Source of the DNA: CAG-791 sp000431495
GTDB lineage: Bacteria; Bacillota; Clostridia; Lachnospirales; Lachnospiraceae
DNA: 64,000 nucleotides
Assembly: GCA_052117605.1 (NCBI GenBank)
Contig: JBQKIT010000008.1
Reading direction: 5' to 3' (one strand)
Positions within the stretch are counted from its first letter, which is position 1. Each line of letters starts with the position of its first letter. The notes beneath the pieces were generated by a model, which was not told where the DNA came from, searched no databases, and saw nothing but the letters and a program-made list of their open reading frames with translations. The position numbers and the translations under genes were made by a program. Positions 1 to 8,066 of this stretch are shown one piece after another.

Positions 1-559
1 GTGATGATCCAACTGAAGAACTGAATTAGGGTTATCTGGAGGGCGGCCGTTTTGATCCGCCAGGCGGCCGCTGGTCAACGCATCAGTGGCCGATGCCCTC
101 CGCAAATTGCAGTATTGTAAGCCCTTCAAGTTTTCTTAGAAAATTTTGGTGGTATGGATCTTGCAAAGGATGCTTGATGAAGCCAAAACAACCACCTTTA
201 TATGCAATTTTACTTCCAAAACGCGAGACCGATCATAAAAGTGTTCTAAGGAGTCTTGCTCATCCCCCCTCCGCTTCCCCTTTCGCGCAAAAGTAATAAC
301 CTTTCGGCAAAATGGCTACTTTCGCGAAAAGGTTATAACCCATTTGACGAAACAAGCGCTTTTGACCCAAGGTTATCGAGATATCCACAAAATGATTTCG
401 TGAGATGTGTTTTGCCACAAGGTTCCATTGTCTGAAAAAACAACCGGCGAGCGAAACTCGTATTCGAGAGAATTACGAGGACAGAAAGAGGGATTGGATG
501 AGAAATTGTGGGCTGGAAGTGAACTGCTGGAATGTGTAATAGGATTGGTTTGGGCATAG
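1..559. other. Intergenic region without a recognisable intact gene
   Basis: No convincing coding sequence is visible. Open frames here have no Shine-Dalgarno site and no recognisable motif. The stretch contains an imperfect inverted repeat, ATAACCTTTCG near 296-306 against CGAAAAGGTTAT near 327-338, which also makes two near-direct copies of TTTCGCG. It lies downstream of the pilin fragment on the minus strand and probably replaces the lost 3' part of that gene. Confidence 0.5.
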
Positions 560-638
560 AAAAACCGATGATTGCTACTACGATCAGCAGCTCAGCAAGT
601 GTGAAACCTTTTTCGTTTTTACGAAATTTCTTGAACAT
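560..638 (-). pseudogene. Type IV prepilin, N-terminal fragment
   Basis: The minus-strand frame opening at 638 encodes a basic leader followed by GFTLAELLIVVAIIG, the class III signal peptide and hydrophobic helix start of type IV (pseudo)pilins, including the Gly/Phe cleavage site and Glu at mature position 5. After IIG the family pattern stops: the next roughly 75 codons are not pilin-like and carry no hydrophobic stretch. A normal pilin has 120-180 residues, so only the first 25 or so survive. The matching prepilin peptidase and a GspF fragment lie 6 kb away on the same strand, which suggests a decayed locus. A small hairpin (AAAAAGC/GCTTTTT, 690-708) lies upstream. The remnant call is firm; its original role (pilus or pseudopilus) is not known. 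Confidence 0.75.
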
Positions 639-823
639 GTTTTTGGTCTCTTCCCAAAGGAAATAATTAATTACCAGATACTAGTTTTTAAAAAGCGTAT
701 GCTTTTTTGATAAAATCAATTCTACTTCTTGGCAAAAAAATTAATCAATAGAAAATGCCGGAGCTGTGGGATTTTCGTGGTTTTCGGCCGGTTCTTTCGT
801 TTTTTCGAATGTTTTCGATTATC

Positions 824-1756
824 TTAATCGTCATGATTAATATAGTTTAAGGTAAAATCACTCGTGATTTCGTGATCTCCATCATGCATTTCGGCATACT
901 GCATATCCAGATATTCCGGCTGCCGCATCAGATCGTGACCGTCATAATAGGTAATGTCATATTGCTTCCACTGGCTGCCGCTCCGGAGCAGGGACCACGC
1001 ATGCACGTCATTGCTGGCAATGACCGTGTCGATATGGCCAGCATCCTCGGCCTGATAATCAACGACCTGGCTGTCCGGATGAAACGGAAGCCAGGTGACC
1101 ATAGTGTTGAACATGGTGGCATATGTTGTGCAAACACCTCTCCCTGTGCCGAATCCGATGGCTGCATTCTGATAGAACATGGAAAGCTCATCGTCCGTCA
1201 GTGCCTTATCATCATAACTCATATAATCCGCAACCCAGTCCGCACACAGACGAATCGCCTCTGCTTCCCCGGTCCCGTCCGGTACAATAGACGGCATATG
1301 CTCGCCGCACCAGTTCTGGCATTCCTCATGAATCTGCTGCATCTTCTGAATCGTTTTCTGATCGTAGGCAAGGCAGCTGACGCCCATCGAATCCGTAATG
1401 GTATAGGCAGGAAAGGCGGTGGCATCGAATTCCTTGTACTGCTGCTCCATGAGGAAAATACCCTTCCGCTGCGCAGCATCCGCACTGACCGCCTGCGACC
1501 CATCTACACTGTATTTGTCATCCTGAAAATGGACAAAGCAGATGCTCCCCTTTCCGATATCCTGCGTTCCCGCAAGCGACAGGGCAGTCTCCGAATCCTC
1601 ATCCGACAGGAGCTGCAGCGCCGGCTCTGCAACAGAATGCAGAAGAAGCCGTCCCATGTTGGAAAAAGACGGGGCAAGACAATACATGCAGAGAAGAAAT
1701 CCGATGATCTGCCACCACCGTATTCTCCTTTTCGGTTTTCGTCTTTGTTTTCTCAC
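824..1756 (-). CDS. Membrane-anchored transglutaminase-like domain protein
   Basis: 310 residues from a GTG start; the Shine-Dalgarno is weak. A basic N-terminus is followed by one membrane segment (about residues 14-32), and the rest should face outwards. The C-terminal half has the transglutaminase/papain-like triad pattern: Cys209 in GRGVCTTYA, His252 in NDVHAW and Asp267 in QYDITYYDG. Families with this core act as cysteine proteases or cross-linking enzymes on the cell surface; the substrate here cannot be read. It is a single gene, with intergenic sequence on both sides. Assignment to the superfamily is fairly secure; enzymatic activity is inferred from the triad only. Confidence 0.72.
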   Translation of the reverse strand: MRKQRRKPKRRIRWWQIIGFLLCMYCLAPSFSNMGRLLLHSVAEPALQLLSDEDSETALSLAGTQDIGKGSICFVHFQDDKYSVDGSQAVSADAAQRKGIFLMEQQYKEFDATAFPAYTITDSMGVSCLAYDQKTIQKMQQIHEECQNWCGEHMPSIVPDGTGEAEAIRLCADWVADYMSYDDKALTDDELSMFYQNAAIGFGTGRGVCTTYATMFNTMVTWLPFHPDSQVVDYQAEDAGHIDTVIASNDVHAWSLLRSGSQWKQYDITYYDGHDLMRQPEYLDMQYAEMHDGDHEITSDFTLNYINHDD

Positions 1757-1929
1757 TTGTGATCTTTGACCCCGCCTGATGTTTTTCCTGGCTGTTCCTT
1801 ATGCCTTTTCCCGCGCAGAGCAGATGTCTCTTCAGAGCATTGAATATGCCCTGGAATCCTTAAAGAAGGCGGTCCATGATCTGGAATCCATTACCCTCTC
1901 GGCTTCCCTTTGATTGACTTTCTTCCAAA

Positions 1930-2865
1930 TCAAATCACTTCATACAGGAACACCATGAGCGGCATGGTCACAATGGAGAGGATCGTTGTCAGGACATAGA
2001 GTGAGCTGGAATACGCCGCATCGCACTCATAGAGCTGTGCCATTGAGGTGATGGTCGCACAGGCAGGGGTGATCGCTGCCAGATACACGGTCAGAAGAAT
2101 GGAGTCCGCATCGCTGACTCCGGCATTGGATGCCGGAAAAATTCCCTTGATCAGAAGCAGCGCGAGCAGGGGATAGACGATGAGCCGGAGCACTACCGTC
2201 AGATAGCTCCGTTTGCGCAGAAAGACCGACTTCAGCGATGTCTCCGCAATGGCCATTCCGGCAAGGAGCATTCCGAGAGGTCCGATCATATTGTTCATCA
2301 TGCCAAGAACATCCTGCACTCCGGCAGGAAGCCTGATCTGCAGAAGAAACAGGCAGATTCCCGCTAGGATGGACAGGATATTCACATTCAGGAGCACCCT
2401 CTTCCACTCAAAATGACTCTCTCCGCAGAGAAGATTTTTCCCATGTGTCCACAGAAGAATCAGCTGCACGGCAATAAATGCGCTGGAGTAAATCACATAC
2501 TCCTCGCCAAGAAGTGCCTGCACCAGCGGAATCACCAGAATCCCCGCATTGGAATAAATGCAGGTTGCCTGCTCAATCACATCCAGATGCAGCAGGTTCT
2601 TCAAAGGTACCGTAATTGCAAGAAACAAAATATGAATTGCAGCCGCTGCGATTGCTGCGAGGATCAGTCCCTTCTGTACATCAGGCGTACAATCCACCTG
2701 AAATGCATGGATGATCACGCACGGAATGACAAGATACACCAGGACAACCGAGATACTCCTGCTGTCGGATGCCTTCATCAGGCCTCCCTTCACAACGGCA
2801 TACCCCATGAGCATGATCACGAACAGCTTCACGATCTCCTGCATGAGCAATAAACTGATTTGCAT
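1930..2865 (-). CDS. Auxin efflux carrier (AEC) family transporter
   Basis: 311 residues. I chose the internal ATG at 2865 because AGAGGTGGGG sits at proper distance before it; an upstream in-frame ATG at 2934 has no such site. The protein is almost wholly hydrophobic, with about ten membrane helices in two halves of five, as in the AEC/YwkB family. Characteristic stretches are the N-terminal GYAVVKGGLM segment, SNAGILVIPL in the fourth helix and the proline-containing ITPACATI segment near the C-terminus. Bacterial AEC proteins export or take up small carboxylates such as malate; the substrate is unknown here. It stands alone and is transcribed towards the transglutaminase-like gene. Confidence 0.85.
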   Translation of the reverse strand: MQISLLLMQEIVKLFVIMLMGYAVVKGGLMKASDSRSISVVLVYLVIPCVIIHAFQVDCTPDVQKGLILAAIAAAAIHILFLAITVPLKNLLHLDVIEQATCIYSNAGILVIPLVQALLGEEYVIYSSAFIAVQLILLWTHGKNLLCGESHFEWKRVLLNVNILSILAGICLFLLQIRLPAGVQDVLGMMNNMIGPLGMLLAGMAIAETSLKSVFLRKRSYLTVVLRLIVYPLLALLLIKGIFPASNAGVSDADSILLTVYLAAITPACATITSMAQLYECDAAYSSSLYVLTTILSIVTMPLMVFLYEVI

Positions 2866-3001
2866 GGCCCCCACCTCTTTCACGCTTCTTTTTCGAGGCT
2901 CTATCTTAGCACTTCCGATGTTCCCGTCAATCATCTTCCGGAAAACCGGGGAATCTCACCTTCCCGGGAGCGCCGGGAATCCAGCCCCGGAAGCACCGGG
3001 T

Positions 3002-4027
3002 CTATCCCTCCGACAGGAACCGGAGAATCCGCTCCATGTAGTCCTGCAGCACCGCGTCAAGCGTGGAATACAGCTCATGCCGCGTTCCCGGGATCATCAC
3101 ATATTCACACGGAACGATCCTGTGCTTCTGTATTTTCTCTGCAAAACGCTTCAGCGCATCAAGCGAAACGTACTGATCGCTCTCCGCCCGGAAAATCAGC
3201 ATCGGCGCTTTCATGCTCCTCCAGCCGCGGTGCTGAAGGAACAGGCTCATGCGGATGGCACTGGCAAGCCAGCCATAGGAGGCTCCGTTGATGTGATACT
3301 CCGAATGAGCATCACGAATCGCATGATATCTGGCAAAACGCGGCTCCGATGTGGAAGCACTCTCCTCGAAGGTCTCGTTTCCCTGATACGGCTTCTGGCC
3401 GGGTACATAGGTTTTGCCCTTTCCAAGAAGGCAGGCGCCCTCTGCAATGATCCACGCAAGCGGCCAGGAAACATTTCCGGTCAGCGGACGGATCATCGGC
3501 GAGCTCAGAACCACGCGGTAAAACAGCTCCGGCTCGGTTGCTGCTGCACTCGCGCCGATTCCCCCACCCATGGAATGCGCAAACAAAGACAGCGGAAGCT
3601 CCGGATTTTCACTCTTCGCGGCATGACATACCTGCAGAAGCTCCTGCACGTACCGTTTCCAGTGATCCACATATACCATCGACAGATCCTCGGTCATGCG
3701 GTAGCTGTTCCCGTGTCCCATGTGCTCCGGCAGATAGACGTGGTATCCCGCCTGGAGAAAATAAAACGCAAGCTCCTCATATTTCGGTGCGCTCTCCGTA
3801 AAGCCATGGCTGATGACCAGAACGCCCTTCGGCTGATCCGCCGTGTAGCGGACGACATGGAGCTTTGGGGCCTTTTCCGTTTCATTCTGTTGAACCGGGA
3901 AAAACAAATCCTTCCGCCGTTTTGCCAGATACGGCTCCGCCGACAGGTCTTTCCTTCTCTTTTCCAGGTACGGCTCCGCCGTCTTCTCCATCTCTTCCGC
4001 ATAATGTGCTTCGTGAATCCACTCCAT
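3002..4027 (-). CDS. Alpha/beta hydrolase, monoacylglycerol lipase / lysophospholipase type
   Basis: 341 residues with a serine-hydrolase fold. The nucleophile elbow is HSMGGG with Ser152; the acid is Asp284 in AESDQYVS and the histidine His317 in PGTRHELYS. VISHGFTESA (residues 71-80) forms the oxyanion region. The arrangement fits the PldB/monoglyceride lipase group, which cleaves acyl esters of glycerol or lysophospholipids. No signal peptide is present. The N-terminus has an internal near-duplication, AEPYLEKRRKDL then AEPYLAKRRKDL (residues 18-41), which is not part of the fold. The start ATG follows GGAGATGAGG. The transporter gene upstream ends 49 bases away, so co-transcription is possible. 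Confidence 0.85.
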   Translation of the reverse strand: MEWIHEAHYAEEMEKTAEPYLEKRRKDLSAEPYLAKRRKDLFFPVQQNETEKAPKLHVVRYTADQPKGVLVISHGFTESAPKYEELAFYFLQAGYHVYLPEHMGHGNSYRMTEDLSMVYVDHWKRYVQELLQVCHAAKSENPELPLSLFAHSMGGGIGASAAATEPELFYRVVLSSPMIRPLTGNVSWPLAWIIAEGACLLGKGKTYVPGQKPYQGNETFEESASTSEPRFARYHAIRDAHSEYHINGASYGWLASAIRMSLFLQHRGWRSMKAPMLIFRAESDQYVSLDALKRFAEKIQKHRIVPCEYVMIPGTRHELYSTLDAVLQDYMERILRFLSEG

Positions 4028-4075
4028 CCTGCGTCCTCATCTCCTGTAAGTATTTTGTATTCTTCTGCTCCCTGC

Positions 4076-5443
4076 TTATTTCCCGCTCTGCATTCCCGCA
4101 ATCACAGCATTGATCTTGTTTTCGTTATAAAACACGAGCAGAACCGCGCCGATTCCGCAGAACAGCGCCGCGCCGAAGGCTGCGACCCGATATCCGGTGC
4201 CCGTGCCGGTACCGATCGTGGAAACCGCCGTAAAAATCAGCATCGACAGGCTCTGGCCGAGCTTGAAGGCAAAGGTTCTGGCCGCGAAGAACATGCCCTC
4301 GCGGTTGCTGCCGGTTGTCACGGAGTCGCTCTCTGCAATGTCCGCAACCATCGCCTGCGGCAAAATTCCGAAAATCGCCATGGGCAGCGCGGCAAACACC
4401 ATCAGCACAAAGCCCTGCGCCGCCGCGGAGAGAAAGGGTATTTTACCCATAAAGCCGGTGTAAAAGAACGCCGTACTGAACATGACAAAGGCAAACAGAA
4501 GCATCCGCTTCTTCCCGAATTTCGAAGTCACCTTATTGACCGGAAGGTAAAACAGAACGGACAGCGCCGTCATGCCCACGAAATACAGCGTGGTCATCGT
4601 TTCCGGAAGCTTCAGAAGGCTTGTGACGAAGAATGGGAGCCCGGTCTGAAACATGGTCAACGCGATCCAGTAGAAAATATCCGAGCCGACAAATTTGCGG
4701 AACTCTCCGTTCCGGAAGGTCGCTGCCAGGGAATGAAATGCAGATTCCTGCACCGGGACGGTATTGACATACTCCTTCTCGCGGATGCAGAAAACCGGCA
4801 CCAGCATGCAAAGCCACGCGATGGCTGCCATGACGGTAAAGGTCAGACGGATTGCTCCGACTCTTCCAAGAGCAGGAACAAAAATCCCCCAGATGGCCGG
4901 TGCCAGATAGGCCACCGCAGTTCCGGCGATGAAGGTAAAGGAAATCGCCGTTGAAATATTCAGACGCTCCTGCTGCGTATGCCCAAGCTCGGAAATCAGC
5001 GCGTTGTACGGCGTGCAGTAAGCCGTAATGAACAGATAATAAGCAAGGACCATCACAAGCAGAAAGACCGCGTTGATCCAGCTCTTCTCATTCACCGGCG
5101 ACCAGAAAACAAGCACCGTCGCAAGAGCCAGCGGAAGCGACGCCCATTTCAGAAACGGGATTCTCCGCCCGTTTTTCGATGTGCAGCGGTCGGACAGCGA
5201 TGCGATCATGGGATCCGTGAAGGCATCAAAGACGCGTCCCAACGCTGTGATTCCGCCAATCACCGTGATGATGCCGAGAATGGCAAGCCCCTGCGGAATG
5301 AACACGGTCTGTCCCTGCGAGATTGCCGCCTCATCCGGCTGATAGAAATACACCAGCCAATTCGAAATGATTCCGGACAGCATGGCCCACCCAAACTGCC
5401 CCGCGGCAAACTGCCATATTTTACCCGTTGTCAGCTTCTTCAT
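4076..5443 (-). CDS. MFS / GPH-type sugar:cation symporter
   Basis: 455 residues from the ATG at 5443, which follows GAGGGGGGATC; a more upstream ATG at 5470 lacks a ribosome site. Twelve membrane helices are visible. The N-terminal part has the DAFTDPMIASLSDR motif, a variant of the glycoside-pentoside-hexuronide (GPH, MelB-like) signature, followed by RRIPFL. GPH members import glycosides or pentosides with H+ or Na+. No sugar-degrading gene is adjacent, so the substrate is open; the next gene downstream encodes an alpha/beta hydrolase on the same strand. Confidence 0.85.
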   Translation of the reverse strand: MKKLTTGKIWQFAAGQFGWAMLSGIISNWLVYFYQPDEAAISQGQTVFIPQGLAILGIITVIGGITALGRVFDAFTDPMIASLSDRCTSKNGRRIPFLKWASLPLALATVLVFWSPVNEKSWINAVFLLVMVLAYYLFITAYCTPYNALISELGHTQQERLNISTAISFTFIAGTAVAYLAPAIWGIFVPALGRVGAIRLTFTVMAAIAWLCMLVPVFCIREKEYVNTVPVQESAFHSLAATFRNGEFRKFVGSDIFYWIALTMFQTGLPFFVTSLLKLPETMTTLYFVGMTALSVLFYLPVNKVTSKFGKKRMLLFAFVMFSTAFFYTGFMGKIPFLSAAAQGFVLMVFAALPMAIFGILPQAMVADIAESDSVTTGSNREGMFFAARTFAFKLGQSLSMLIFTAVSTIGTGTGTGYRVAAFGAALFCGIGAVLLVFYNENKINAVIAGMQSGK

Positions 5444-5570
5444 TGTGCGATCCCCCCTCGTTTGATTCACGACTGTATTTTTCCTATAGTATGAACTCCA
5501 GCATCATTATGCTCACTATGTTTTTACCACATGACAATTTTTCAATTTTCCAGTATGATAATAATATAAA

Positions 5571-5650
5571 TCAGCTTCGGCTGATTGGGCTGGTCGCAAG
5601 ACCCGGGTCCATCATGGGCGGGGAAGTTCCCCGCCATTTTCAGGCGGATT
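5571..5650 (+). ncRNA. Candidate structured RNA leader (DUF3800-associated type)
   Basis: Three hairpins follow one another directly before the DUF3800 start codon. Hairpin 1 is TCAGC-TTCG-GCTGA (5571-5584) with a UUCG tetraloop. Hairpin 2 is GGTC-GCAA-GACC (5592-5603) with a GNRA tetraloop. Hairpin 3 is GGCGGGGAAGTTCCCCGCC (5617-5635). AGGCGG at 5642-5647 can serve as Shine-Dalgarno. Conserved RNA structures located upstream of DUF3800 genes (DUF3800 RNA motifs) have been described by comparative genomics; the location and compact hairpin stack match that idea. Whether it fits one of those families needs a covariance-model search. Confidence 0.55.
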
Positions 5651-5655
5651 AGTAT

Positions 5656-6184
5656 ATGAGAGAATTAAGTATCTTCATAGACGAATCTGGCGATTTTGGA
5701 GAATACAATTATCATTCACCCTATTACATAATTACAATGGTTTTCCATAATCAAAGTTCGTCTATTGATTCAGCGCTTGCCCGCTTAGACGAAGAGCTGA
5801 ATTATCTAAAATTACCAAATCACTGTATTCACACAGGTCCAATTATTCGTAAGGAAGAAAATTATTCCCTTCTAAAAATCAGCGAACGCCGACGAATTTT
5901 TAGAATTTGACTGCGTGAAAATCTACTACGATAACGGTCAGATTGAAGTCAGTAAAATACTGTCTTCTGTTTTTAATGCCCTCTTACCGGAAGTTTATTT
6001 TCGAAAAACTGTCCCAGCCGATTACAAACTCTTTCAGGTTGCTGACCTGTTTTGTACCATGCACTTAGTAAAGCTCAAAATGGATACAAAGCAATTATCA
6101 AAATCCGAACTATCATTCTTTGGAAACGAGCGAGATCTAAAGAAAAATTACCTTAAACCCCTTGCAAGGAAAGAATGGCTATAA
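5656..6184 (+). pseudogene. DUF3800 domain protein, disrupted by internal deletion
   Basis: The first frame (5656-5910) starts with ELSIFIDESGDFG, the DUF3800 N-terminal motif with its acidic residues, and runs to ISERRRIFRI before a TGA at 5908. A shifted frame from about 5900 continues with FDCVKIYYDNGQIE, then DYKLFQVADLFCT and LSKSELSFFG to the stop at 6184, the usual C-terminal half. A stretch I estimate at some 60 residues between RIFRI and FDCVKIYY is missing, and the frames do not join. DUF3800 proteins (about 230 residues) have an RNase H-like fold of unknown function and often sit on mobile or defence-related islands. The gene is clearly more AT-rich than its neighbours, consistent with horizontal origin. 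Confidence 0.82.
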
Positions 6185-6212
6185 TGTCAATTAATCGACT
6201 TTTTATTCCCCG

Positions 6213-6437
6213 TCACATCAAATTGTACATGGTAAACATCGGCAGATAGATGGAAATGACAATAAAACCTGCAAAACAGCGAGCAGCACCAGCATCGTAG
6301 GCTCAAGCTTTGCAAGGGCATCCTTAGTCGCCGTATCTGCTTCGTTTGTATAAAAATCTCCAATTACCTTCAGAGAAGAGTCAAGCTCACCGGTCTCTTC
6401 GCCCATCGCACACATCTCCTGCAGCGTTCTCGGATAT
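6213..6437 (-). pseudogene. Type II secretion / type IV pilus inner-membrane protein (GspF/PilC), C-terminal fragment
   Basis: The minus strand reads PRTLQEMCAMGEETGELDSS, then VIGDFYTNEAD and LAKLEPTMLVLLAVL, which is the last GspF/PilC domain (GEETG motif and C-terminal membrane helix). A frame change near 6270 separates this from the rest of the helix, GFIVISIYLPMF, followed by TMYNLM and a TGA at 6213-6215. A full GspF has about 400 residues; only the last 75 or so remain, with a frameshift. It lies downstream of the prepilin peptidase on the same strand, so it is a remnant of the same pilus locus. Confidence 0.75.
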
Positions 6438-6454
6438 TTGCTTTTTGCTTTGCA

Positions 6455-6660
6455 TGGATGCTTTTCCAGCCACTAAAGCATCCTGGAACAGTAATTTCTC
6501 CATGCAGGGATGAATACACCGGAGAAGAATCATCCCTGAAAGAGATTTTTTATCGGCAAGGATGAAAATAGCATCGCCGAGGGGCCCACGTTTTCGGAAT
6601 TATCCTGGGATGAGATTTTAAATCCCACAACTTTTAAGATTGACCCCAATATTTTCATAG
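6455..6660. repeat. Dispersed GGGATG-type intergenic repeat, copy A
   Basis: This non-coding stretch contains GGATGCTTTTCC, AAAGCATCCTGGAA, CAGGGATGAAT, AATCATCCCTG, AAGGATGAAAA and ATTATCCTGGGATG. These are short blocks around GGATG with an A/T-rich tail, present in both orientations and spaced by about 20-40 bases. Similar blocks occur at 25690-25910 and 41485-41735. Nothing else is visible here apart from the duplicated end of the peptidase gene listed next. The grouping is by eye. Confidence 0.5.
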
Positions 6661-6690
6661 CAGAGCTCTCAAACCTCGCGTCCATCATCC

Positions 6691-6796
6691 TCTGCAAAAG
6701 TCCCGGATACCACTGGATCACCGGACCTCTTTCCCACACTCCTAAGCCCAAAATGTTTATCTACAAAAGTCCCAGATACCACCGGATCACCGGATC
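6691..6796. repeat. Partial direct duplication of the prepilin peptidase 3' end
   Basis: The 37 bases at 6760-6796, which encode the last residues of the prepilin peptidase and its stop, recur at 6691-6727 with a few mismatches; both contain the blocks ACAAAAGTCCC or GCAAAAGTCCC and GGATCACCGGA. The copy lies just downstream of the gene and codes for nothing. It indicates a local duplication or rearrangement in the decayed pilus region. Confidence 0.75.
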
Positions 6797-7612
6797 CCCG
6801 AAGAACAGAGTCAGAACAATTCCGATGGAGATCGCAGGGCCAAACGGGATTTTCCGATTCTTCCGAAAGCCGGCGAAGGCGAGTCCGACCAGGCAGGAAA
6901 CGATCAGGCACAGAAGGCCGCGGAGTGCTCCGAGGTACAGTCCTGTCACAAAGAACAGCTTGATGTCTCCGCCGCCAAGGCCTTCCTTGCCGGTAATTTT
7001 GTCAAATACAAGGGACAGAATCAGAAGGCCGCCGCCGAGAAGGAGCGCTCCGCCAAGGTCTCTTGTCAGGCCTCCAAGTGCAGCAACCGCGAAAGAGCCT
7101 GCTTCTTCCGGAGCGAGATTGGTGCAGGAAAGACTGCCGGGAAGCCCAAACTCAACAAGCGGAAAGGTCACGGCATAAATCACCAGTGCAGCAGCAAGAA
7201 GCCGGTTGGGTATCGTGTAGGTCTCCAGATCTACCAGCGACAGCACGAAAAGAACGCAGATAAACGCAATTGCGCGCAGCAGCTCCCAGCTTACGCCGTA
7301 ACGGAAAACGCAGCCAAGCCATAGTGCCGCACTGACAAGCTCTGCTGCCATATAGCGCGGAGATATTTTCTCTCCGCAGTAGCGGCATTTTCCCTTCAGA
7401 AAAAGGTAGCTGAAGACAGGAACAAGATCCGTCGCCTTCAGCGGATGTCCGCAACTGGCGCAGTGACTTCTCCCCTTCAACACGCTCTCATGGTGAACCA
7501 TCCTCCATGCCATGCAGTTCAGAAAGCTCCCGAATACCGCTCCCAGCACCACCGCCAGAACGATTACATATCCCGTCAGAAGCGGCAGGTCACACAATTC
7601 CCGAAATGACAT
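6761..7612 (-). CDS. Prepilin peptidase, A24 aspartic protease family (PilD/ComC-like)
   Basis: 283 residues with eight or so membrane helices. It cleaves the leader of type IV prepilins at the cytoplasmic face and often N-methylates the new terminus. Key features are all present: GAVFGSFLNC near the N-terminus, two CxxC pairs (Cys51/54 and Cys76/79) of the methylase segment, the first catalytic aspartate Asp128 in LSLVDLETYTIPN and the second Asp216 in GGGDIKLFF. Length is normal. The gene seems intact although pilin and GspF partners in this window are fragments, so it either serves pilins elsewhere or has outlived its locus. It overlaps the end of the small gene upstream by about 23 bases. 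Confidence 0.9.
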   Translation of the reverse strand: MSFRELCDLPLLTGYVIVLAVVLGAVFGSFLNCMAWRMVHHESVLKGRSHCASCGHPLKATDLVPVFSYLFLKGKCRYCGEKISPRYMAAELVSAALWLGCVFRYGVSWELLRAIAFICVLFVLSLVDLETYTIPNRLLAAALVIYAVTFPLVEFGLPGSLSCTNLAPEEAGSFAVAALGGLTRDLGGALLLGGGLLILSLVFDKITGKEGLGGGDIKLFFVTGLYLGALRGLLCLIVSCLVGLAFAGFRKNRKIPFGPAISIGIVLTLFFGDPVIRWYLGLL

Positions 7613-7889
7613 ACGTTCTCCTCACAAACAGGCTAAGCCTATTGCTCCCGGTCCAGCGAATGTTGATAATTTCACCATCGGCAACCGTAATCGCAAGAAG
7701 CTGTGCGCCACTCTCTCCTCCGAAATTCGGCACTCCCTTTGCACCGGTCACATTGTTCCGATTGTCCTCCTCCGAGCATCTTCCATAAGGCTCAATGTCC
7801 TTGAGCTTTGTTCGCGGAAGATGCATCAGCTTTTCGTGCAGCTTCCGAAGCCTTCCTTCTCTCATAACGCTCATATTCTTCATTTGCAT
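7590..7889 (-). CDS. Hypothetical protein, possibly C-terminal remnant of a pilin-like protein
   Basis: An open frame of 99 residues ends inside the start of the prepilin peptidase gene. The N-terminal part is basic (MREGRLRKLHEKLMHL) and the C-terminal part, QLLAITVADGEIINIRW, resembles the last beta strands of type IV pseudopilins; no family motif proves this. TATACT lies about 20 bases before the first ATG. Position and strand fit the decayed pilus locus, but the start and even the coding status are uncertain. Confidence 0.35.
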   Translation of the reverse strand: MQMKNMSVMREGRLRKLHEKLMHLPRTKLKDIEPYGRCSEEDNRNNVTGAKGVPNFGGESGAQLLAITVADGEIINIRWTGSNRLSLFVRRTYVISGIV

Positions 7890-7927
7890 CTTTTAGGAAA
7901 AATCAGTATACTAAAATTCATTCACCC

Positions 7928-8002
7928 CGGGGTGTGGCTCAGCTTGGCTAGAGCGCCTGGTTTGGGACCAGGAAGTCGCAGGTTCGAATCCTGTCACCCC
8001 GA
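7928..8002 (+). tRNA. tRNA-Pro (TGG)
   Basis: A full cloverleaf can be folded: acceptor CGGGGTG (7928-7934) with CACCCCG (7995-8001), anticodon stem CCTGG/CCAGG with TGG at 7963-7965, T loop GGTTCGAATCC and discriminator A. No CCA is encoded. Its 3' end is repeated downstream (see repeat at 7991-8066). Confidence 0.96.
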
Positions 8003-8066
8003 TTATCCGCTCACCGAGACTTCTGTCACTCCGATTATCATCTCACTGAAATTTCTGTCACCCCGA
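7991..8066. repeat. 32-bp tandem repeat overlapping the tRNA-Pro 3' end
   Basis: The tRNA 3' sequence CTGTCACCCCGATTATC starts a 32-base unit at 7991; a second copy starts at 8023 (CTGTCACTCCGATTATC) and a partial third at 8055 (CTGTCACCCCGA). The third copy supplies the stop codon of the AraC fragment on the minus strand. Copies of a tRNA 3' end are typical of integration or excision scars, though no integrase is present. Confidence 0.8.

Noticed and set aside
93..296. 67-codon plus-strand frame near the window start
   Set aside because: Random-looking composition without a ribosome site.
1779..1913. Plus-strand 44-codon frame (MFFLAVPYAF start, amphipathic helix at the end)
   Set aside because: No Shine-Dalgarno, no promoter and no recognisable family; too short to support.
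2711..4954. Very long plus-strand open frame (747 codons) across the AEC, hydrolase and symporter genes
   Set aside because: It is antisense to three genes with clear motifs and has no family features, biased composition (Arg/His/Ser) and no ribosome site.
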